From: Armigeres subalbatus
Lineage: Eukaryota > Arthropoda > Insecta > Diptera > Culicidae
Reading direction: 5' to 3'
DNA length: 64,000 nucleotides
Assembly: GCF_024139115.2 (NCBI RefSeq)
Contig: NC_085141.1
Span: 394,058,632-394,122,631, forward strand
The translations under genes were made by a program, and so were the position numbers. This document shows, piece by piece, positions 55,471 to 64,000 of this stretch (positions within the stretch are counted from its first letter, which is position 1; every line of letters begins with the position of its first letter). The notes below the pieces were generated by a model. The model was not told where the DNA came from. It searched no databases and saw nothing but the letters and a program-made list of their open reading frames with translations.

Positions 55471-55690
55471 AATTATATTTATTGAATGGCTACTCAGTCT
55501 TGCAATTATTACAATGAGTTTTTTTATTTACCCGATGTTTCGACACGGGGATTGTGTCTTTTTCAAGGGGAAAATATTTTTGTTGTTTGTCCCTTGAAAA
55601 AGACACAATCCCCGTGTTGAAACGTCGGGTAAATAAAAAAAACTCGTTGTAATAATTGCAAGACTAAGTAGCCGTTCAATAAATATAATT
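55471..55690. mobile_element. 220-bp near-perfect palindrome
   Basis: Two 99-bp arms around a ~22-bp loop: AATTATATTTATTGAATGGC at the left end is mirrored by GCCGTTCAATAAATATAATT at the right. The inner arms carry AAAAAGACACAATCCCCGTG and AAACGTCGGGTAAATAAA. The arms reach the flanks without an obvious target duplication. It has no coding. Confidence 0.82.
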
Positions 55691-56214
55691 CAAACGCACA
55701 GTTGATCCATAATCAGTAATCATTTAATCAAGGAACATTATCACTGCTTATCGTAATGCCACCAGGTCAAATGCGTCCATGATGATATATTTTCGGACTA
55801 AATGAAGTTTTTCTGAATGAAATGAGAGTTGTCTTAAATCTACACCATCCTTACTTTTACCTCATCCCGATATAAGTAGTAGTATTCTAGACGTATAAGT
55901 ATAAGTATAAGTATAACTATTCTAGACTTTTCTTGGCCACTTTTAGACGGTTCCGAAAGGCTCAGAGAAACCGAAAGGGCAGTCAAAGTTAAGACCAAAT
56001 CATTCGACTTGTTTATTTGAGATAGAAGAAAGATTAGATTTCTTGAAATTTCTCCGCCATAGACCTTTAGACTTCATGGTCGGTTTGTTAGTATTTGGCC
56101 ATGTAACGAATAAAATCGTTCTGTTTCTCATACCGTGATTCTTGATTCTGGCGCCCCCTGAGGGCTGGCGCCCTTGGCGGGGGCCAACCCGGCCAACCCC
56201 ACGCTACGGCGCTG

Positions 56215-56336
56215 CATATCATGCTATTCAAATGATATTTCGGTGCAAATTTTTGATATTGTTGCCTGTTTTTTCATCTCTTATATCAATCAAATCCATA
56301 TCATGTTTTGTTATTCTGTTCATGGCTTCTGCCCGG
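56215..56336. mobile_element. Right part of the split MITE (family P)
   Basis: Begins with the duplicated CATATCAT, continues GCTATTCAAATGATATTTCG and ends GTTCATGGCTTCTGCCCGGG, matching 62384-62506. It completes the MITE whose left part ends at 46136. Confidence 0.92.
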
Positions 56337-56612
56337 GGCCACATCCGTTTGTGCAGATTTTCATAACCTTAGAACCAGCAGGTTATCTCCCGGCTCCGAA
56401 TCGGACATACGCGGCTCTTCTGCTGGGGGGGGAGGGGGGTAGTACATACTATCCCATTTAATAATACCAATTGATCGTAACTTCAACAGATGCGTATTTC
56501 GACCTAACAGTCTTCAGGCGTTCTGATTCAAAGCTGCCTTCAGATAATTTTTCGTTCTAAATGTTTTTAATCGAGGGGGAGAGGTTTGTCATTTTCTTAC
56601 GCTCAATATACA

Positions 56613-56837
56613 TTAGGGTGGCTCAAATTAGTATGGGAACAACTGTAATCTCTAATCTCTAATCTTCTAATCTTCTCGCGGTTTTCAGCATAACATTCTG
56701 TATTGAATTCTACAAGATCTGCATGAGTATCATGGTTCTTGATCGCAAATTGTGCCTTCCAACTGCAAATCACTGTTTTTGGATGTTTCTGCATACATTT
56801 TACCATATAAACTTCCAACGAGTTTAGCACCACCCAA
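56613..56837. mobile_element. Probable TAGGGTGG-type MITE, decayed
   Basis: The left end GGGTGGCTCAAATTAGTATG follows TA. The right side CTAAACTC-like text near GTTTAGCACCACCCAAACG (about 56820-56840) is a weak inverted partner. Related to the ends at 53491 and 54413. Confidence 0.4.
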
Positions 56838-56839
56838 AC

Positions 56840-59560
56840 GTTGGCCGATTTATACCAGAACCAAAAATCATGGTGACACCTGTTCCAGAAATGGCAGCAA
56901 CAGGTTTCTTTGAAGTGACCCTTCAGGAACCGGCCTTAATATGGCCAGTTTAATATTTTCGCTCCAAATTAGCAATATGGGTATCAAACTTCAGAATTTT
57001 GCAAGACAAGTGGACATATGACGGCTACTGAATGAGGATTTACAAATTGGACGCATGTCGAATTACTCACAATCCATTTGTCACATTAGAGCAGCGTGAT
57101 TATTTAAAATGTCTGGCGGCCACACACATTCTTCATCAGCAACTGTACTGATCAAGTGAGGTTGTGTGTGCCAAGCTCAGACCCGACCGCGTGATTTTTT
57201 CAGTGTGAGAAGTTCATCACTTCGTAATTGCTTATGTTACACCGAAACATTTCGGCAGTTTTTTTTTATAGAACAGCGGAATCAAATCGAAGTGTGTATT
57301 TTGAAAACTCGATGTACATATGCCCAGCATGTACCTAAACAACTTTTTGAAAAATGTTTCGGAGGTTTCGATAGGGTGGGGGCCCAAGAGGCTTACTTTG
57401 TTTTTATTAAAATATACATAAAATATCAGTATTCTCTGCCTTTCTGTTCCATAGAGCTCCATAGCTCTGGTCATCCGGAAGATGCTCCCAGTCCAACGAT
57501 ACCTGGAACGACGCTACGCCACACCGTCCCTCACGCCAAATGCTCGGATGAGCAACTGAAATTCCATAATCCCAAATCCTAACCTAATTGAAATTCCATA
57601 ATCCCAAATCCACCCTTGAACGTTACAAACCTAACATCGAGATACCACGAGTACACATTTCCTTTTATTACTAACCGTTAATAGTAAAATTACATCAGTT
57701 GTACATATCACAGAGAATCGTGGCTTCATAAAGTGGTATATATGTCTGAGCCTATCAAAAAAACAATTTGGAAAAATATCAGTTTTAACGCACAAAAATC
57801 GCACTAAGTGAATGAAGTGCTTAACTCATGTTAAGTTAGTTGGGGTTGAGGAATAAATATTCCTATTGTCATTATTTAATATCAGTTTACATTCATTCAA
57901 ACCTGTTCGGCTAGTTCTAGTTGAAGATGAAAATGATGTTATACAAATACGATCTTCTCCTAAATATATCTGTCCCCTTTCATACATTCGTACATAATCT
58001 GTAACGATGTGTCGTTTTATCCGCTGTGAAAATGATGGTCATTACTCCTTTACTCACCATTAATTTTTGTTAACAGTCATCGCTTAGCATTCTTGAACGA
58101 TAGATACTTCAAATGTCATAGATGGGTGAAGATAACGCTGACTGAATTCCGAGAATTGTGTTTCCCACGAATGTGTCGCGAGGTGTATGGAAATACTACT
58201 CATATTCCACTGGAACATTTTTTCTTTTTCAGCAAGTTTCGGTGTATTTTTGTGTAAATGCCAAAACTATGCCACTGTTATACAATAAAATATCCATTCC
58301 GCTTGCCTTCAAAATCAACAGTGTGTACGTACATCGTTCAACCATAGCTGATTCCAATCAACGTCTTATCCAAACCATACAACCCACACTCCACGCGGCG
58401 TTAGTAAATGGCGTTGCCGCTGAAAAGGATTCGCTAGGGTGGTTGATATAGAAACCAAGTGGCACATCGATCAAAGCTCGCCAACCGAATCCATTCGATC
58501 GGCCGCAATCATTCTTCTCAAATCGTTTCGGCGCCTGAATCGATTTGTTTTCCGCCTTTTCTCACTGAGAGCCATCGAGTGATTGGATGGTTGTTAGTAC
58601 GTACGACTCGTTGACTACGAAGATTCCACTTTCTGATCCGGGCGATGATGGAGATGCTCCATTGGGGAGGAAACTATGGGTGGGCGATTCTTTGCAATCC
58701 CTTTTCCACTTTCGACTTGTTAAAACGACGGCACAAGGATGCGATAATCCGCCGCTCTGGGATATGCCTCGAATGGAAAGTGGAAACGAAAGCATCTGTG
58801 GTGGTGCAGCAATGCTTGTCAATAAATAAAATCATTCGCACGAGGCGGTTAAAGGCAGGGGAAAATACCGAAAATGGTCGTCACAATGTTCACATGATGT
58901 TGTTAATATGAATTGTTTGCAAAATACATTATTTTCAGGTACGGTCTAAGTTTCAAAGGTTTTGGCGATATCCAACAATAACTTTTTGTTTTCGTAAAAC
59001 CATCATCCACATAAAAGAAAGTTCTATCTACGCCAACTACTGTTCTAATGCATGCAATACTTGTTTTAATGTAAATCTACATAAATTGAACAATAAATCA
59101 ATAAACTCTCTAACCGAATGCATAGATTATTTTATCAACAAAATAAATATGAAAACGACAATACATCTGTAGGTGGCTAAAGCAAACTAAATCGAGCATG
59201 GTACATACATGAGCGACTAATAATAGTTATTATATTTTCCAATTTTACGCTAATACAACAAATACAAATCAGTTCATGCCGTGGTAATGTGTGAGCAGTA
59301 AACGTTATTGCTTGTCTTAACTGGAGTCGCTTTAAAGGCGGATGGATTTTACCAAATTTTCGACCCACAAATTTTCCAAACTTACTAATTCTCGGGCCAT
59401 CTTCCATGCCTTTTTGAATACTGTCTGATTTTCCTTTATGTTTTTGTGATTTTTTTTTCGTTGAGTCAACTCACCTAAAGGAGAAACAAGAAAAAATAAT
59501 GAAAGAAGAAAGCAAATGTATTCTAGAATCTGGTATTTTCTAGCAATTTAGCAATTTGGC
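56840..59560. other. Unassigned stretch
   Basis: Holds a 138-codon plus frame (57166-57582, starting MCQAQTRPRDFFSVRSSSLR) and a GC-richer block at 58440-58830 with overlapping 80-88 codon frames on both strands. None has a recognisable domain, and no splice evidence decides. No mobile ends were found. Confidence 0.35.
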
Positions 59561-59563
59561 ACA

Positions 59564-59638
59564 CACCCAATTCTCATACAGATTTTACTATTTCCTCATA
59601 CAGAATAGTAAGAAAATCTAACATTCGTTGGTTGGGTG
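59564..59638. repeat. 75-bp inverted-repeat hairpin
   Basis: The ends CACCCAA and TTGGGTG, then CAGATTTTACTATT mirrored by AATAGTAAGAAAATCT. It may be a tiny MITE. The loop includes a direct repeat of CTCATACAGA. Confidence 0.5.
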
Positions 59639-59981
59639 AAGTATCTTAATTGTTATTACTCTTGTAAATCTTTAGAATTCTATGTATCCCTGTATGTATT
59701 AATTATAGGCTTACCCGGCAAGCTTTGACATGCATAGTGTTCGAGAATGTGCATCACGTAGGTAAATAGCCTTTGCCAAAAATATTAATGTTCTTTTTTC
59801 ATGATTTCCTCAATTTCCTCAAACATGTCGAGACTATAATAAACAAAAATATCGAAGTAATGGAGAAAATCTTGTTTTGCTAGTATTAACATAAGCTAAT
59901 TCATTTTTATATAGAAAAAGAAGATAATGAAACTATATGAAAATCATTCAGGAAATAAAAAGTTCCAGTATGTGTGATGGG

Positions 59982-60270
59982 GGCCCTCCTTAGCCGTACG
60001 GTAAGACGCGCGGCTACAAAGCAAGACCATGCCGAGGGTGGCTGGGTTCGATTCCCGGTGCCAGTCTAGACAATTTTCGATTGGAAATTTTCTCGACTTC
60101 CCTGGGCATAAAAGTATCATCGTGTTAGCCTCATGATATACAAATGCAAAAACGGTAACCTGGCTTAGAAACCTCGCAGTTAATAACTGTGAAAGTGCTT
60201 AATGAACACTAAGCTGCGAGGCGGCTCTGTCCCAGTGTGGGGATGTAATGCCAATAAGAAGAAGAAGATA
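59982..60270 (+). mobile_element. SINE family 1 (Feilai-like), copy g, with target duplication
   Basis: The head GGGCCCTCCTTAGCCGTACG and box B GGGTTCGATTCCC are intact. The body keeps CTAAGCTGCGAGGCGGCTCT then GTCCCAGTGTGGGGATGTAA, and the tail is AAGAAGAAGA. A 9-bp duplication TGTGATGGG lies at 59973-59981 and 60271-60279. Confidence 0.93.
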
Positions 60271-61529
60271 TGTGATGGGATAAGAAGGGGTGCATTTTGA
60301 TGTGGGGTGGAGTGACTTATCATCCCGCTGTAGACGACATAAACGAATCCTCCTGTCCTTGTCGCAAGTTAATGCTCCTGTCCTTGTCGCAAGTTAACAA
60401 GAGGACAAGAGAATAAGAGTTTACGAGCTCTCATCTTAATCATATCATTAATTTCATTACGGTGTTGGATGAATGTCCTACATAAAACGCCTTTCAAGAG
60501 TATTCGATTCATTCACTAAAGATGCACATAGCTCATTGACTGGCAAATGGCTTGCGTCGAGAAAAGTTGTTTAATGGATGCTGGATAGCCTATCACATCA
60601 ACAGTTTAATGTCGTTATTCTTTGACATGCTGGTTCTCACTTCCTAAAATTCCTGACACTAAACATCCATCCGTTATCCTATTATTTTACTGTTACTGTT
60701 TCTGCTGAAATGTACCAAATGATGCTCCTGTGCTGGTCAAAGGCAGTTAATAAATATACGATCTGTTTGAGTTGCCTTTGGGTCCTATCCATGATACAAG
60801 CCCGCCACAAACGGTCTCCCTATGTTGAATCGTTTGTCCACGCTCAAATACGAAAAACAGCAATATTTTTATGTTCAGCAACAAACGATAACATATTATG
60901 TGTGTGTGTTTGTTCAGTCCGTTTTTCTCTTGACTGTTACACAGCTTTGGCGTGCCTTATCTAGAGCAAGGATTTGTTTCAATCTCGAGCGTAAACCAAT
61001 GCGGAACGTAGCAACTCCTGCAGCTTTCACGAGTTTCCTTGCTGTGTTCCATATTTGATGGCAAACTGAAAGAAAGTGGAAGACCATCTCTTGCCGTTTA
61101 AATATTTGTCTAAATTTAATGACGAACCAATGCACAGTTAAATTGCTGCTTATTCTCGACGTTCTGAAAAAAGAAGAGTTCAGCACATAGTCATCTTTGT
61201 CAAAGTAAATCGGTTTACAATGTTACGACTTTGAATAGGAACCGATCCGGAGAGAGCCCTTGGTGTAAAAATTTATTGTGCACTCCAGCAGGACAATGCA
61301 TGAGTTGGACGTATATTTCGTATTGTTAGGGTTTTGAGCTGATTTTGCACATGCATTATACGGAATTGAATCAATGCGTTGAAATTATATAATTTTTGTC
61401 TTTTTAACGCCAAACATAGCTTTGGATGTCAACAAACTAAAAAAAAATATTTTTATTTTATACGCTCCTTTGGCTTTGTTGATCAACGTACGCCGCCATG
61501 GCGTCTTCAAGCGTAATGGTACATCATGT
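60271..61529. other. Unassigned spacer with a short tandem duplication
   Basis: A 25-bp unit with TCCTGTCCTTGTCGCAAGTT is repeated twice at about 60350-60397. Frames of 78-90 codons near 60820-61190 overlap on both strands without a domain. Confidence 0.4.
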
Positions 61530-61533
61530 TTAA

Positions 61534-61754
61534 GGTCACTCCTGACGGAATCCAAGATTAAAAGTGCTCGCGTTTTCGGGGGCACACCACTCGATACGGA
61601 AGCAACGCACAACTGTAATTTTTATTATTTCACGCATGCTGCGACGCAGCAAAGCTAAGTCAACAAAAATGACAGTTGTGCGCCGCCTCTGAATCGAGTG
61701 GTGTGCCCCCGAAAACGCGAGCACTTTAAATCTTGGATTCCGTCAGGAGTGACC
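61534..61754. mobile_element. 221-bp TTAA-flanked MITE
   Basis: The ends start GGTCACTCCTGACGGAATCC on both arms (right arm inverted). The arms match for about 90 bp with few differences, including CTCGCGTTTTCGGGGGCACA. TTAA lies on both sides (61530-61533 and 61755-61758). This is the target used by piggyBac-type transposases and by the TTAA MITE groups known in mosquitoes. It has no coding. Confidence 0.87.
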
Positions 61755-62040
61755 TTAAATGGAAAATAGCGTGTGACCCGACTACCCATGTGACTGCAAA
61801 GCAAATTGCATCTGTTTCCTCTAAAATGGATAGACATACATCCTGCAGAGAAAGGAAATACGTTGCTGGGCGTTGCTGCATGTTAGGGTAGTTCTAAGAA
61901 CACGAAAAATACGATTTTTTAAATAACATATCTACTTCAGCGTTTGTGATTTTTTTTATTCAAATATGACACCATCAGTTATTTCAAAACATTCGTTTTC
62001 CAAAACGGACAATAAAAAACATTGACTTACGTTATGATAG

Positions 62041-62062
62041 GTTAGTAAGTAAGTAAGTAAGC
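62041..62062 (+). repeat. GTAA tetranucleotide repeat
   Basis: About five copies of GTAA/AAGT run through GTTAGTAAGTAAGTAAGTAA. Confidence 0.8.
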
Positions 62063-62185
62063 AGATAACTTAGTGTTAACTAAGTAAAGTAAAAGTAGGT
62101 AAGAAAAAAATAAATAATCATGATTAGATCCTACAAAAAAAAGTAAGAATGAAATATCTGCAAATTGATTTTTATGGCATAGTAA

Positions 62186-62506
62186 CCCGAGTAGACGAAA
62201 ATAGCTCAATAATATCAAATGTTGATAAGATAGCAAAAGGAGGTATTGACATGATTGATATAAGAGATAGAAGATCAGACGATAATATCAATATTTTGTA
62301 CTAAAATATCATGAGAAGATCAAGTTATGCTATTTGTAATAAGTGATCAATATCATGTGCTATTAGCTTGTTCTTATCCATAGCATATCTTGATATTTAA
62401 ATGATATTTCGAAACAAATTCTTGATATTGTTGCCTGTTGTTTTATCTCTTATATCAATAAAGTCCATATCATGTTTTGTTATTCTGTTCATGGGTTCTG
62501 CCCGGG
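62186..62506. mobile_element. MITE family P, intact copy
   Basis: The ends CCCGAGTAGA and, inverted, CCCGGGCAGA give a 321-bp element with no coding. It matches the split copy at 45931-46136 plus 56223-56336 along its whole length and so serves as the uninterrupted reference. The flanks ATAGTA and ATAGTG may be the target duplication. Confidence 0.8.
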
Positions 62507-62684
62507 AATAGTGACATACACCTCGAAAAAACAACCTATTTTAATGAAATTCTGTATATTTTAAATTCAATTTGCAAAAATTCATTATGTTTTTCTGATG
62601 AACTGCAAAAAATATTGGATTCTTCTTGATAGGTTTGGAAAGTTTGCGAAGAACTGTGATTCGAAAATTATTGTAAGACAAGTT

Positions 62685-62730
62685 GGTCGAATCAAGTACG
62701 AGACACTGAGTCTTATGACAAGTGAAGAAA
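62685..62730 (-). repeat. Dispersed repeat R-A, fragment
   Basis: AATCAAGTACGAGACACTGA then GTCTTATGACAAG matches both outer segments of the 37956 copy in reverse, with the middle missing. Confidence 0.5.
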
Positions 62731-63490
62731 CTGTGACTTGGAACAACAATGAGAAACCTTGAGGTTCTGTGTTGAATACTCGAAAAACCTGGGTGGCTCA
62801 AAATCGCCCCGACTTCAGGATATAAATAGATAAATGGTATTGAATGAAGAAGAACAAACGAGCTTTATCCCGAACAAACGCAAACGAGCTACTTCGAATT
62901 CGCGGTTAGCCCTACTATGGTCTCTACAGTCATTCGAGCAAAGGCAGCTAGTACACAGCAACCCCGTGAAACAAGCACTAGTTCTTGAAGCCACCGTTTG
63001 TTGGTGTGGCGCTAGTGCTGTTCTTGAAATTTTAAGCTCCGTTCATATTGTACCGTACATTTCGCGCGGATATTTAATTATCTATCGCAAAATGATTTTC
63101 CACTGTAAAAATTTAAATTTCAATAACTTAAATTATATTGCTCTGTTTTCGTCATTAATTTAGCATTTTACTTGCGTTAATAGCTGCCACAATATAATTA
63201 TCATCAAAATCAGCAGAAATTATCACCGAAAAAAACAATAAATTAATTTCGATAGCCGACACAATTTAACATGTTCGGGTAAGGTGCAATCTATTTGACG
63301 TTTGTTTTGTGTCGTTTGTCATCGCAGCGATCATCATCATCCTCATGAATTTATCATTATTGGCGAATAAAGGTTGCATGAAGAAGTCTAAGGATAATAT
63401 TTGAAAAAAATTACACGAGGAAACATACGGGAAGTTTTTTAAAACTCTTTTCAAACATTTTAGGAGCAATTTAAATAAAAACGGTTAGCA
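62731..63490. other. Unassigned spacer
   Basis: A 109-codon plus frame (62834-63163) has no recognisable domain. CCTGGGTGGCTCAAAATCGC at 62787-62806 resembles one end of the TAGGGTGG MITE group without a partner. Confidence 0.35.
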
Positions 63491-63492
63491 GT

Positions 63493-63600
63493 ACGGGGCT
63501 GGACTTTCCTTCTACTGCATAATAAACGCAATTTTTCGATTTCAAATTTTATTTTGTGATATCACACTTGATACACAGTATGAGAAAAGTCCAACCCCGT
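63493..63600. mobile_element. 108-bp inverted-repeat element
   Basis: ACGGGGCTGGACTTTCC on the left is mirrored by AGAAAAGTCCAACCCCGT on the right. Short, non-coding, with the target duplication unresolved. Confidence 0.5.
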
Positions 63601-63973
63601 TTCCGTTTTAAATCAAATTACTTCTAGACATTCCACTAAAAGAGTTTAAAATAAGCGGCCATTAGCGCTCTTAACATGCTGTAGATGACCACATAAACTG
63701 GGTTAAGCGAATTTTGAGAGAAATTAAATAATTATATTGTAACTCTGTCAATTATCATCCGATTTTGACAATTTAAGGATGCCAGAACCGGAAATTTAAT
63801 ATTGTTTCACAGTATGTTTACAGGGCCGACTAAGGTCCTTCGAGGAATAAGTTTGTCAGAATCCGAATGAAAACAAACATTAAGGTAACCAACTTGATTT
63901 GGACCCCGACATATTTTGGACCCTCCTGTGGACATTTTATTGATATCTGAACTAGATTCAATGCCGATGCACA

Positions 63974-64000
63974 GAGACGAGCCAGCCTCGGGCTGCAAGT
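63974..64000 (+). mobile_element. Retroposed LINE tail, cut by the window edge
   Basis: GAGACGAGCCAGCCTCGGGC then TGCAAGT matches the hairpin part of the tail family in plus orientation. The rest lies beyond the window. Confidence 0.55.

Larger units (their letters stand above)
46137..56214. mobile_element. hAT-like element enlarged to 10 kb by nested insertions
   Basis: The left end CAGAGCCGTAGCGTGG and the inverted right end CAGCGCCGTAGCGTGG are flanked by identical 8-bp repeats CATATCAT (46129-46136 and 56215-56222). Subterminal GGCGCCCTTGGCG blocks are inverted too. The CAGNG start, short TIR and 8-bp duplication are hAT hallmarks. Subtracting the LINE (46600-52691), a MITE (53491-54413) and a palindrome (55471-55690) leaves about 2.8 kb with no recognisable transposase. 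It is therefore non-autonomous, or its transposase has decayed beyond recognition. A truncated relative ends at 16563. Confidence 0.92.

Noticed and set aside
57166..57582. 138-codon plus frame as a host gene
   Set aside because: No domain, no splice or promoter evidence. A frame this long is expected by chance in 64 kb over six frames.
1..64000. CRISPR array, bacterial operon, rRNA, or endogenous viral element
   Set aside because: No regularly spaced short repeats, no prokaryotic gene layout, no rRNA signature, and no viral polymerase, capsid or glycoprotein motif recognised in any frame.

Overview
The window reads as a transposon-packed, AT-rich stretch of a culicine mosquito genome, most likely Aedes. 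The main reasons are seven copies of one tRNA-headed SINE (boxes A and B, AAG-type tail; closely resembling the Feilai-type SINEs of Aedes, named from memory), several RTE-clade LINEs, and dense MITEs. I see no convincing host protein-coding gene, rRNA or true tRNA. The window is best read as intergenic or long-intron DNA.

Layout. 1-4.1 kb is unassigned apart from a Helitron-like relic. 4.1-6.8 kb holds minus-strand relics of a Jockey/CR1-group LINE, a hAT transposase and an RTE element. 6.9-7.6 kb is a ~190-bp tandem array with a palindromic insertion. 8.4-9.25 kb is a nest of SINE, MITE and SINE. 13.2-17.9 kb carries SINEs, an inverted-duplicated RTE scrap, a 23-bp minisatellite, a third SINE family with a 21-bp target duplication, and a foldback element with a ~620-bp polypyrimidine core. 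20.0-21.4 kb is a non-coding hAT-like element. 23.6-26.3 kb is a MITE beside a decayed RTE element split by a SINE. 28.7-32.0 kb is a second decayed RTE. 33-43 kb has SINEs, ~50-bp retroposed LINE tails, foldbacks and an RNase H-bearing LINE relic. 43.1-45.9 kb is bounded by Harbinger-like ends with TAA duplications.

The clearest structure is 45.93-56.34 kb. A ~320-bp MITE is split by a 10,078-bp hAT-like element (8-bp duplication CATATCAT). That element contains a structurally complete 6.1-kb I-superfamily LINE (14-bp duplication), a 923-bp TA-flanked MITE that itself contains a TAA-flanked MITE, and a 220-bp palindrome. An intact copy of the split outer MITE at 62.2-62.5 kb supports the reading. 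The LINE keeps an initiator and a downstream promoter element at the expected spacing and an 8-nt ORF1/ORF2 overlap, but frameshifts have killed both ORFs.

Nothing here forms an operon or pathway. The pieces are related by insertion order and by sharing replication machinery: SINEs and short tails depend on LINE reverse transcriptase, and MITEs depend on absent transposases. Family names come from motif recognition, not database searches.
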